Shown here: positions 8,401-16,468 of the stretch, piece after piece
How the letters are laid out: every line of letters begins with the position of its first letter
Numbering within the stretch: position 1 is the stretch's first letter
DNA from: Acidobacteriota bacterium
Lineage (GTDB): Bacteria > Acidobacteriota > Thermoanaerobaculia > Gp7-AA8 > JAHWKK01
Length of the DNA stretch: 40,245 bases
NCBI GenBank assembly: GCA_019347945.1
Contig: JAHWKK010000002.1
Span: 221,316 to 261,560, forward strand
Direction of reading: 5' to 3'
Notes under the pieces: model-generated
The model's database searches: none
Told to the model about the DNA's origin: nothing
Seen by the model: only the letters and a program-made list of their open reading frames with translations
Translations under genes and position numbers: made by a program

Positions 8401-11400
8401 GCAAACGCCGGGCTGTGCAACGTGATCGATTTCACCGTCTCGGGCACCATCCAGATCACGACTGAGCTTCCCGCGCTGACCCAGACCACCGGCGTTCTGA
8501 TCGATGGATTCACCGCTCCCGGCTCCTCGGCCGACACCGCGCCGATGGGCTCTCCGTCGAACGCCATCCGCACGATCGTCGTCGAGACCGAGCCGGCCAA
8601 CTACATCGGCACCAACATGCTGCAGATCTCCGGATCGAACAACATCATCACCGGCATCCACTTCCACGATACCAACGCTTCGCAAACGCTTTTCGTCACC
8701 GGGCCCGACAATACGATCGCGGGTAACGAGCTCGATACCGGTGTATCGCAGGTCGTGATCTCGGGAGCGGGAGCCACGGGTAACCTGATCGGCGGGCCGA
8801 ACCCGTCCGACCGCAACGTCTTCCATTCGGCCAGCAACTTCGGAGTCGAGCTCTCCGGTCCGTTCAACACGGTCGAGGGCAATACCCTCGGCTTCGACAT
8901 GTCGGGCGCACCCGCCGGATCCGGCGGCAGCGGTATTCACACGAACAGTGTGAACGGAAACGTGATCGCCGCGAACGTCATATCGAACAACGCCCAGTTC
9001 TCGGGGGCTGGAGTCGAGATCTTCGGAGGAACGGGAACGCAGATCACGGACAACTGGATCGGGACGGGCCTCGACGGAACGGGCGGGCTCGGCAACGGCG
9101 TCGGCTCGTCCAGCGGCCCGGTCGGCATCCTTCTCTCGAGCACCAGCGGAAACACGGTCACCAGCAACGTCATCACGGGTCACGACGGTGCCGGCTTCGC
9201 CACGGGAGGCATCTACATCGATGGTTCCGACACGAACACCCTCGCCGGCAATACGATCGGTCTCGACGTCACCAGCGCAGCTGCCCCGAACTCCTACGGA
9301 ATCTTCATCGCCAGCTTCTCCGATCAGAACGTCATCGGAGGTGGCAACGGCATCAATACGATCAGCAGCAACACACTCGACGGGGTCGCGATCGTCGATA
9401 CATCCGGTTCGGTGAGCACGGCCCCGCTCGGTAATAAGGTCGTCGAGAACATCATCGAGTCGAACGGGGACCTGCCGATCGATCTCGCCGACGACGGCCT
9501 CACGGCAAATGACGCCGGCGACGCCGACATCGGCCCGAACAATCTCCAGAACTTCCCGACGCTGAACTCCGCCTGGTACGACTCGACCGCAGGAACGGTG
9601 CAGGTGCACTTCGCACTCGACTCATCGTCGTCCGGCGCCGGCGGCACTCTCGTCGAGCTCGCCCGTGTGGATGCGACCGGCATTCTCGAGCCCCTCGGAG
9701 CTCAGTGCTTCGCCGGAGCGTTCTTCACGAACCAGTCGATGACCACTCCATCGGGTGGCGTCGTCTCGGGATCGTCGGTGGCGGCACTCGCCACTTCCTA
9801 CGCCGATACCGGGTGCACCACTCTGCTCGACGGAACGTCTGAGCTTGGGACGCCAATGGTCGTCAACACCTATCCGATCGCCAACGCCGACTCGGCGGCG
9901 ACGAACGAAGATACCGCGGTCACCATCAACGTCGTCGCGAACGACACGGATGCCGAGGATGGCACTCCTGTTCTGGTCTCGGTGGGGCCGGCTGTCAACG
10001 GCACGACGGCGATCGTCAGCGGGCAGGTTCAGTACACGCCGAATGCGAACTTCTTCGGAACGGACAGCTTCTCCTACACCGTTCAGGACTCCGGAGGCCT
10101 GACCGCTTCCGCCACGGTCACCGTGACGGTCAATGCCGTCAACGATCCGCCGGTGGCGGCCAACGACGCCTATTCGACCTCCGAGGACACCGTCCTGACG
10201 GTTCCAGCGCCGGGTGTTCTCTCGAACGACACCGACGCTGATGGCGATCCCCTCACCGCGGTCCTCGTGACGACGACCTCGAACGGGACGCTCACGCTCA
10301 ACAGCGACGGCTCGTTCACCTACACGCCCAACGCGGATTTCAACGGCTCCGACAGCTTCACCTATCAGGCCTTCGACGGAGCGGCTTCGTCGAACACGGC
10401 CACGGTCACCCTCACGGTCAATGCTGCCAATGACCCGCCGGTCGCGGCCAACGACGCCTATTCGACCTCCGAGGACACCGTTCTGACCGTTCCAGCGCCG
10501 GGCGTTCTCTCGAACGACACCGACGCCGACGGCGATCCCCTCACCGCGGTCCTCGTGACGACGACCTCGAACGGGACGCTCACGCTCAACAGCGACGGCT
10601 CATTCACGTACACGCCCAACGCGAACTTCAACGGCTCCGACAGCTTCACTTATCAGGCATTCGACGGATCCGCTTCGTCGAACACGGCTACGGTCACCCT
10701 CACGGTCAATGCAGTCAACGATCCGCCGGTGGCCAACCCCGACTCCGCGTCGACTTCGTTCGAAACATCCGTCGTCATCAACGTCGTGTCGAACGATACG
10801 GACGTGGATGGGGATACGCTGACGGTCAGCGGCAATACCCAGCCCGCGAACGGCTCGGCGAGCTGCTCCGGCACGAGCTGCACCTATACCCCCGCCGCCG
10901 GGTTCACCGGAACCGATTCGTTCAACTACACCGTCTCGGACGGCAATGGCGGAACCGATACGACTACCGTCAACGTCACCGTGCTCGCGGCGACCGACGC
11001 GGACCTGCAGATCACCAAAACGGGTCCTGGTACCGCCACGCGAGGTAGCCAGATCGACTTCACGATCATGGTGAAGAACAACGGTCCGGGTTCCGCGCTG
11101 AACGTGGTGGTCGACGACACATCGGACCCAGGCCTCGAGCACCAGGACAACAGCGGCGACTGCACGACCGCGTTCCCCTGCAACCTCGGGACTCTGAGCT
11201 CGGGCCAGACGAAGGTGATCACGTCGACCTTCGGCGTGATCGGGGCCGGCTCGCTCAGCAACACCGCCTCGGTCAGCTCGTCGACGGCGGATCCGAACAC
11301 TTCGAACAACACCTCGACGGCGGTCGTCAACGCCTGTCCGAGCGCGCCGACGGGTCTTCAGCCATCGGGCACGATTAACAATCCGCAGTCCGGAACGCTG

Positions 11401-14400
11401 GGCTGGAACGGCTCGGCCGACCGGTTCGTGGTTTTCCTCGGTCCCGCCGGAGCGGGCTGCAATACCCGGCTCGGCGAGACCACCGACAACTCGATCAGCT
11501 ACAGCGGTCTCGATCCCAACACCGAGTACGACTGGCGCGTGGTCGCGATCTCCGACGGTTGCATCGAGGCCTCATCGAGCTGCGTACGGTTCACGACCGG
11601 CGGCGAGTGCGGTACCGAAGCCCCCGAGCTGATCTCGCCCGACGACAACTCCGCTCCGACCACCCCCGTGCTGTTCCAGTGGAGCTCGGTCGAAGGGGTC
11701 AGCGGATACGTGGTCTATGCGGGCGCCGAGGGCGAGCCGATGAACGAGGTCGCGCGCACGAGCCAGAATGAGACGAGCGCGAGCGTCGCGATCGGTCCTG
11801 GTCGCGTGCAGTGGCGCGTCGAAGCATTGTATGGAACCAACTGCCCGCCGGTCTCGTCGCGAACGGGAGCCTTCACGGCCGTTCTCGCAGGCGAGTGCCG
11901 CGAAGAGAAGCCGCAGAACATCAATCCGGCTCAGGGAGCGAGCAATCTGGCCTCACCGCTGACTTTCAGCTGGATCGGGGTCGACGGAGCCACCGGCTAT
12001 CGCGTCTGGGTTGCGATCGAGGACGAGTTCCCGGTCGTCGTTGCAACCACGTCCGGGGCGACCAGCGCAACGGCTGAGGTGCCGTCCGGACAGCTGTTCT
12101 GGTACGTCCAGGCGCTGTTCGACGGATGTCCTCCCACGATCTCGGATCCGACGAGCTTCAGTGTCGCCCCCGGATCGAATTGCCCGACCGACGCCGCACA
12201 ACTGATCGCACCGCAAAACGGCGAGACCGTTGCCGGTGAAGTGACGTTCGAATGGACCGAGGTTTCGGGAGCGGTTCGCTATGCCGTCTGGGCGAGTGTC
12301 GATGGTGATGCACCTGCAATCGTCGGCACCACGACCGACCCGACGCTCACCCGCCGGATGGACTTCGGCGAGATCGAGTGGTTCGTCCAGACCTTCTTCG
12401 GAGGCTGCCCGGCGATATTCTCCGAGCGCAATACCTTCGACTCGGTCGAGGACTTCGAGTGCCCGACCGGTGTTGCACAACCGCTGTTGCCGGCTGACGG
12501 GGCGAGCTTCTCGAATGCTCTGGTCGCCTTCTCATGGACGCCGGTCGACGGCGCGGACGGTTACCGCGTGCTCGGCCGCTTCGGCGGCATCGGCGAGTTC
12601 GAGGTCATCGGCTCATCGCTTGCCGGCACCGAGCTTCAGATCCCCATCGAGGGAAGCTTCCTCGAGTGGAAGGTCGAGACGGTGTTCATCGGCTGTCCGC
12701 CGACCGAGTCGATCACCCGCTCTCTGGAGATCAACCAGATTGCATGTTCGACAGAGGTCTCGGAGCTGCTGCTCCCGGCCGTGCAGTCGACCCTGCCGGA
12801 TGAACGCGTCCTGATGACCTGGACGCTTGTCGACGGTGCGGCGGCCTACGAAGTGTGGGTCGCTTCGATCGACGGTGTTCCGAGCAAGGTTGCCCTGACC
12901 GACGGGCTCACGACCGATGTCGAGGTCGACCTCGACGAGGGTGTCTACCAGTGGTGGGTCAATGCTGTTCTCGGCGGCGAGTGCGACAAGACGCGCTCCG
13001 AGAATGGATCCTTCTCGGTCGACTTCCCCAGCCCGGACGCGTGCGACTCCGAGTCGGAGCTCGTGCTGATCTCGCCGAGCGAAGGTGCGGCCGAGCTCGT
13101 CTCGCCCATCATCCTCGAGTGGACGGCCGTGCCGGACGCGACCAGCTACAGGATCTTCACGATCAATCCGGCCGGCGTGGCCACGCCGTTCGGCCCGGTC
13201 CGCGAGTCGAACCAGGCAGTCGTCCAGTTCGAGCCCGGAATCGTCCGCTGGTACGTCGTCGCAAACCGCGCCGCATGTTCGCCGCTGCGGAGTCCGATCC
13301 AGCACTTCCGCGTCGAATCGGGCGCTGAATGTGACGTTCCCGACCGGCCGAGTCTCAGAGTTCCACAGAAGGTCGCTTCCGACACCGAGTACCGGGTGGC
13401 CTGGGATCAGGTCCCTGGAGCGACGGTCTACGAGGTCCAGGAAGCCCCGGTCCCGGTCTTCGCCGGTGTTCCGGTACAGGTCGTCAACGGCACGACCGCG
13501 AGCTTCATCCACACGGTCGAGGCGGGGCGCAGAAGCTTCTTCTATCGTGTCCGGGCGATCGGCGACTGCAACGGCGAGCGCGGCAACTACTCCTCGGTGG
13601 CCCGCGTCTTCGTCGACGCATCCTCGGTCTCCGAGACTGACGCGCTGAGCCGTGGAGGTCTGACCACGATGGCCGAGGATGTTCCGGGGGGATTCGCCAC
13701 GGTCGAGCTCAACAAGGACTCGCTGTCGAGAAAAGACATCGAGCAGTTCACGGTGACTCTGACCGGAGATGGAACCTTCCAGGTCGTACCCGATCAGCCA
13801 TGGCTCACCGTCGAGCCGGAGATCGTCACACTGACGCCGGCCGGCGTTCAGGTGACCGTCTTCGCCGAGATGGGTGATCTGCCCCTGGGATCGAATCAGG
13901 CGAGCCTCGATCTGATACCGGTGGCCGGCAAGAACGGCGTCACGACCAACCAGACTGGCGGAACGGTCGGGGTCTCGGTGGCGATGGTGACACCGGTCTC
14001 GTCCCAGCCGAAGAACGAGCCGCTGCCGGAGTCTCTGATCATTCCGGCGGTCGCGCACACGAACGGCGCAAACGGCTCGACGTGGCTCTCCGATGTCCGG
14101 CTGAGCAACGTCGGATCGACCGCGCAGAAGTACCAGCTCAACTTCACGCCATCGTCGACCGACGGTACCCGCGAGGGACAGTCGACGACGATCGACGTCA
14201 AGCCGGGCAGCTCGGTTGCGCTCAACGATCTGCTGGCCAACTGGTTCGGTGCCGTCGAGGAGAACGCCTCGGGTCTTCTCGAGATCCGTCCTCTGAAAGC
14301 GACGACCTCCTCATCGATCGGCGGTCTCGCCGCGGTCGCCTCGGGCGGTCCGGCTTCGCTCGCGTCGTCGCGAACCTACAACTTCACCCCCGAGGGGACC

Positions 14401-15489
14401 TTCGGCCACTACGTCCCGGCGATCCGGTTCGATCAGTTCGTCGGCACGACCGTCCCCGAGGGAGAGACCAAGCCGGTGCTTTCGATGCAGCAGATCGCGC
14501 AGTCCTCGGCGTTCCGCACGAATCTCGGCCTGGTCGAAGCCTCCGGCAACGCGACGACCGCGCAGGTCACCATCTTCTCGGCCTCCGGCGCCCAGCTCGG
14601 TCAGTTCCTCGTCCCGATGCAGGCTGGCTCTCACGTCCAGCTCAACGCCGTTCTCGCGCAGAACAACATCTTCGTCGAGAACGGACGGATCGAGGTCGAG
14701 GCCGTCGAAGGTGACGGCAAGCTGATGGCCTATGCCGCCGTGATCGACAACCGCACCAACGATCCCCAGCTCGTTCAGGCCGTCTCGAAGAATTCCGCGA
14801 GCGGCCGGCGCTGGGTCATCCCAGGTGTGGCCGACATCGATACCGGCGCCGCGTCCTGGCGAACCGATACCAGGATCTACAACGCCGGCAATCAGAGCGT
14901 CGAGGCAACCCTGACGTTCTATCCGCAGGCGGATCCGGGATCCCCGATCACCCGCTCAGTGACGATCAACTCCGGCGAGACTTTCGTCGCCGACGACATC
15001 CTCCAGTCGCTGTTCGGCGTAAACACCAACGGTGGCGCCGTTCACGTGGAGACGGCGCAGAACGCGCAGCTGATCGCCACCGCGAGAACCTATGATCTCC
15101 GCTCCGACGGCGGCACGGTCGGACAGTTCATCCCGGCGCAGGCGGCCGACCGCGGTACGGCAGTCGGCGAGCGTGCGCTGCAGATCCTCCAGGTCGAACA
15201 GTCCGACAGGTTCCGCGCCAACATCGGTCTGGCCGAGACCACCGGCAACCCGGTCGTCGTCGAAGTCTCGGCGATCGTTCCGGGAGCGAAGGCCGCTCCG
15301 AGAATCCGGGTCAACCTCCAGGGCAATCAGTTCACTCAGCTCCTCAAGGTCCTCGAAACCCTCGGTGTCCCCAACTCGTACAACTCGCGCGTCGCGATCA
15401 AGGTGGTCGGCGGCAGCGGGCGGGTCGTCGCCTACGGCTCGATCATCGACAACATCACTCAGGACCCCACCTACGTCCCCGCACAGTAG
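5488..15489 (+). CDS. Giant secreted modular repeat protein (3333 residues)
   Basis: The start is ATG 5488 (GAGG 10 bases upstream; ATG 5515 is possible). A signal peptide ends near VYA (residue 32). Domain order: residues 33-950, beta-rich repeats rich in Thr/Ser/Gly, like G8/beta-helix adhesins. About 952-1460, a right-handed beta-helix opening with a CSLREA-type motif (SNLADGGGGSLRQAITDAN) and including NLIGGPNPSDRNVF. About 1462-1833, four cadherin-like Ig repeats (NDPPVAANDAYSTSEDTV). About 1837-1945, a DUF11-type domain. About 1949-2710, eight FN3-like units with paired cysteines. About 2712-2840, a BACON-like domain. About 2850-3333, two copies of a roughly 240-residue domain (IPAVAHTNGANGSTW, IPGVADIDTGAASW). 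There is no sortase motif or autotransporter barrel. Probably a surface or extracellular adhesin or matrix protein; its function is inferred only from the domains. Confidence 0.9.
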   Translation: MREYLSLNSMTRCLIILAAGLSLLAVTPSVYAATCDSVTTGTWDNAATWSCGAVPSSIDDVTVVSPHVVTLNTFEAAQTTTVFGTLDLANNSSSNLTTSGLTVDAAGRVQLDDSSALSSSGAIQIDGNILPLPTATFGSGQFFVDAGTTSFGGSGSIDILTNIRASSLTLADPIPAFSVGLTFDTTDTAGATFTVNGTLVVTGQLRIETFNPNTVSLGPGSIIDLAGDLTGGGNVVFDTGSELRLEGEDFNFGSFSGANITYDGTVTYDGTTAQKIEGRNYYNLTLDATASPEFFYYYDPPTVYNDFTIRKSGHLQIAESSVLSGPGANQLVMEAVSRFDLEGNNAKTPPAFATFPKGFTGYQLDPTSTVEYSAAANQIIDGTPAYGNLIVTSMYQKIYVGANLPPASLEGGEESNSVTSRQRAVSRSGSSVLRPNAGATWTKPVVTADLNVLGFLQVLDDGAQSPADNVILDMAGFNLSVTGDVLGNADEGFDALVDGTVLFSGTEKVTVGGSWEVEISGTPATATFNGTGTSFSSHLILYPLAWNTLTIAGGPYQIASPSSAQSLFLTNLSTLAPATGRFSVFQQLGGDGSLSGTLDVDGPTTVSGSPFISQDIAINPAATLTNTGNLNVLGGVVSQSSGGSFVAGSGSLLAISGATPLDPSLTFDFSTNQNILVFAGGNQSVPSLTYSELSLQGSGTKTAAGDIVAAELVVASGVTFDSSTGLKDSFSRSINIAGTYLTGTKTIVFNGSTLQFLTAANPLSFSNLTIQQNLDLTSGTDLTITGTLDLGTNVLTVNGPTPLTLDSTSNVSEAGGYIQGPVKQIVTAGQTKTLPVGVGGVVAPVTITVDATTASPASIQVTAVGTTEPNAPAGSLDLYWQLTPTNIGQADVTFRYADSDVVGNESQYQLARWDGTQWVVPPGANVDTTNNIASAPNVTAFSPWTLIPFASCTVSNLADGGGGSLRQAITDANAGLCNVIDFTVSGTIQITTELPALTQTTGVLIDGFTAPGSSADTAPMGSPSNAIRTIVVETEPANYIGTNMLQISGSNNIITGIHFHDTNASQTLFVTGPDNTIAGNELDTGVSQVVISGAGATGNLIGGPNPSDRNVFHSASNFGVELSGPFNTVEGNTLGFDMSGAPAGSGGSGIHTNSVNGNVIAANVISNNAQFSGAGVEIFGGTGTQITDNWIGTGLDGTGGLGNGVGSSSGPVGILLSSTSGNTVTSNVITGHDGAGFATGGIYIDGSDTNTLAGNTIGLDVTSAAAPNSYGIFIASFSDQNVIGGGNGINTISSNTLDGVAIVDTSGSVSTAPLGNKVVENIIESNGDLPIDLADDGLTANDAGDADIGPNNLQNFPTLNSAWYDSTAGTVQVHFALDSSSSGAGGTLVELARVDATGILEPLGAQCFAGAFFTNQSMTTPSGGVVSGSSVAALATSYADTGCTTLLDGTSELGTPMVVNTYPIANADSAATNEDTAVTINVVANDTDAEDGTPVLVSVGPAVNGTTAIVSGQVQYTPNANFFGTDSFSYTVQDSGGLTASATVTVTVNAVNDPPVAANDAYSTSEDTVLTVPAPGVLSNDTDADGDPLTAVLVTTTSNGTLTLNSDGSFTYTPNADFNGSDSFTYQAFDGAASSNTATVTLTVNAANDPPVAANDAYSTSEDTVLTVPAPGVLSNDTDADGDPLTAVLVTTTSNGTLTLNSDGSFTYTPNANFNGSDSFTYQAFDGSASSNTATVTLTVNAVNDPPVANPDSASTSFETSVVINVVSNDTDVDGDTLTVSGNTQPANGSASCSGTSCTYTPAAGFTGTDSFNYTVSDGNGGTDTTTVNVTVLAATDADLQITKTGPGTATRGSQIDFTIMVKNNGPGSALNVVVDDTSDPGLEHQDNSGDCTTAFPCNLGTLSSGQTKVITSTFGVIGAGSLSNTASVSSSTADPNTSNNTSTAVVNACPSAPTGLQPSGTINNPQSGTLGWNGSADRFVVFLGPAGAGCNTRLGETTDNSISYSGLDPNTEYDWRVVAISDGCIEASSSCVRFTTGGECGTEAPELISPDDNSAPTTPVLFQWSSVEGVSGYVVYAGAEGEPMNEVARTSQNETSASVAIGPGRVQWRVEALYGTNCPPVSSRTGAFTAVLAGECREEKPQNINPAQGASNLASPLTFSWIGVDGATGYRVWVAIEDEFPVVVATTSGATSATAEVPSGQLFWYVQALFDGCPPTISDPTSFSVAPGSNCPTDAAQLIAPQNGETVAGEVTFEWTEVSGAVRYAVWASVDGDAPAIVGTTTDPTLTRRMDFGEIEWFVQTFFGGCPAIFSERNTFDSVEDFECPTGVAQPLLPADGASFSNALVAFSWTPVDGADGYRVLGRFGGIGEFEVIGSSLAGTELQIPIEGSFLEWKVETVFIGCPPTESITRSLEINQIACSTEVSELLLPAVQSTLPDERVLMTWTLVDGAAAYEVWVASIDGVPSKVALTDGLTTDVEVDLDEGVYQWWVNAVLGGECDKTRSENGSFSVDFPSPDACDSESELVLISPSEGAAELVSPIILEWTAVPDATSYRIFTINPAGVATPFGPVRESNQAVVQFEPGIVRWYVVANRAACSPLRSPIQHFRVESGAECDVPDRPSLRVPQKVASDTEYRVAWDQVPGATVYEVQEAPVPVFAGVPVQVVNGTTASFIHTVEAGRRSFFYRVRAIGDCNGERGNYSSVARVFVDASSVSETDALSRGGLTTMAEDVPGGFATVELNKDSLSRKDIEQFTVTLTGDGTFQVVPDQPWLTVEPEIVTLTPAGVQVTVFAEMGDLPLGSNQASLDLIPVAGKNGVTTNQTGGTVGVSVAMVTPVSSQPKNEPLPESLIIPAVAHTNGANGSTWLSDVRLSNVGSTAQKYQLNFTPSSTDGTREGQSTTIDVKPGSSVALNDLLANWFGAVEENASGLLEIRPLKATTSSSIGGLAAVASGGPASLASSRTYNFTPEGTFGHYVPAIRFDQFVGTTVPEGETKPVLSMQQIAQSSAFRTNLGLVEASGNATTAQVTIFSASGAQLGQFLVPMQAGSHVQLNAVLAQNNIFVENGRIEVEAVEGDGKLMAYAAVIDNRTNDPQLVQAVSKNSASGRRWVIPGVADIDTGAASWRTDTRIYNAGNQSVEATLTFYPQADPGSPITRSVTINSGETFVADDILQSLFGVNTNGGAVHVETAQNAQLIATARTYDLRSDGGTVGQFIPAQAADRGTAVGERALQILQVEQSDRFRANIGLAETTGNPVVVEVSAIVPGAKAAPRIRVNLQGNQFTQLLKVLETLGVPNSYNSRVAIKVVGGSGRVVAYGSIIDNITQDPTYVPAQ
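10141..10716 (+). repeat. Two-copy 288-bp tandem duplication within the giant gene
   Basis: 10141-10428 and 10429-10716 are in-frame copies with only scattered, mostly synonymous differences (I estimate above 90% identity by eye). Each encodes one 96-residue cadherin-like Ig repeat beginning NDPPVAANDAY. The flanking repeats at 9871 and 10717 are much more diverged, so this pair is a recent duplication. Confidence 0.9.
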
Positions 15490-15514
15490 CAAAGGTCCAG
15501 CAGTTGCGACTCCC

Positions 15515-15547
15515 GGGGCAGCGCTCACAAGCGCTGCCCCTTTTTTT
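15515..15547 (+). terminator. Strong intrinsic terminator of the giant gene
   Basis: A perfect 10-bp stem, GGGGCAGCGC / GCGCTGCCCC, with the 6-base loop TCACAA is followed by seven T. It lies 25 bases after the TAG of the giant gene, between convergent genes. Confidence 0.95.
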
Positions 15548-15551
15548 AAAC

Positions 15552-15578
15552 TCGTCCGACCTGTCTGAACCGCTCGAC
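15552..15578. repeat. TCNGAC-type short repeat
   Basis: Two to three degenerate 9-10-base units (GTCCGACCT, GTCTGAACC, GCTCGAC) sit between the terminator of the giant gene and the stop of the convergent glycosyltransferase gene. This is the third, weakest member of the family at 3136-3186 and 5229-5268. Confidence 0.45.
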
Positions 15579-15595
15579 ACGATCCTTGCGAAGCA

Positions 15596-16468
15596 TCACA
15601 TTCGGGCCGCAACCGTCCCGCTCAGGCCGCTGACGATTCCCCGGATACGGTCGATGACCGATCGGGCGTGGAGCCTCGCCGACGATCGAACGATCGCGCG
15701 GAAATCCTCCGAGAGAAGCGCTGGAATGTTGCCGACGCCATGATGGATTCGCGCGATGAAATATCGATTTCTCGTCCGAAGAAACACTGCTCTGCCTGCA
15801 AGTTTTACCTCTGAACCCGACCCGATGTGCACGGCCAGGGGCTCGTCGAGTAGCTCGGCCTTCCATCCCTCTCTTCGAAGACGCGCTGCCAGCTCGACGT
15901 CTTCGTAGTAGGTCTCGAGAAGACCGAGGAAGATCTCGCCGCCTTTGCGTACGCTCTCGAGCGCTCCTCGCCGGTAGAGGGCCGCAGTCGCCGAAACACC
16001 CCAGATCTCGCGGAACCGGCAGTCGAAAGATTCGAGCGGACTCCCGTGACCGGCCTGAACGATCCGGCCATCCCGCGGCGCGATACCCGCTCCGTCGATC
16101 ATCCCGTCGGGCTGAAGATTGAGCGACTGAACCGCGGCCAGATCATCTCGCTCCTCGAGCCTTCCCGCGAGATTTTCCAGCCATTGCGGTTCGAGTACGA
16201 CGTCGTTGTTGATCAGCGCGACGTACGGTTCGCTCGTCGCTCGGATCGCCTGGTCGGCTCCCCGCGCAAATCCGATGTTGCGATCATTCCGGATGATCTC
16301 GATCGGAAGGGATGCAGGCCTCAGCCGGCCGGCGACAGGATCGACGGAGCCGTTGTCGAAGATCACCACCCGCTTCGGAGCAAGCGTCTGTCGCTCGAGC
16401 GAATCCAGGCAACGCTCGAGCATCTCGCCCCCGTCGAGGTCGAGGATGACGATCGCCACCTCAGTCAC
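15596..16468 (-). CDS. Family 2 glycosyltransferase
   Basis: A 290-residue GT-A enzyme of the GT2/rhamnosyltransferase type, cytoplasmic or membrane-associated, which transfers a sugar from a nucleotide donor to a glycan or lipid acceptor. Visible motifs: AIVILDLDGGEMLERCLDSL at the N-terminus, FDNGSVD (D38), NIGFARGADQAI, the DxD-equivalent INNDV (N88-D89) and the acceptor-side YYEDVELAARLRREGW near residue 190. The start is GTG at 16468, overlapping the stop of the upstream membrane-protein gene by 8 bases, so it is the last gene of the dapF operon. The sugar and acceptor cannot be told from sequence. Confidence 0.9.
   Translation of the reverse strand: MTEVAIVILDLDGGEMLERCLDSLERQTLAPKRVVIFDNGSVDPVAGRLRPASLPIEIIRNDRNIGFARGADQAIRATSEPYVALINNDVVLEPQWLENLAGRLEERDDLAAVQSLNLQPDGMIDGAGIAPRDGRIVQAGHGSPLESFDCRFREIWGVSATAALYRRGALESVRKGGEIFLGLLETYYEDVELAARLRREGWKAELLDEPLAVHIGSGSEVKLAGRAVFLRTRNRYFIARIHHGVGNIPALLSEDFRAIVRSSARLHARSVIDRIRGIVSGLSGTVAARM

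Noticed and set aside
12613-14058. Long minus-strand open frames inside the giant gene
   Set aside because: They are Arg/Asp/His-rich shadows of the repeat-coding strand, with no motifs or translation signals.
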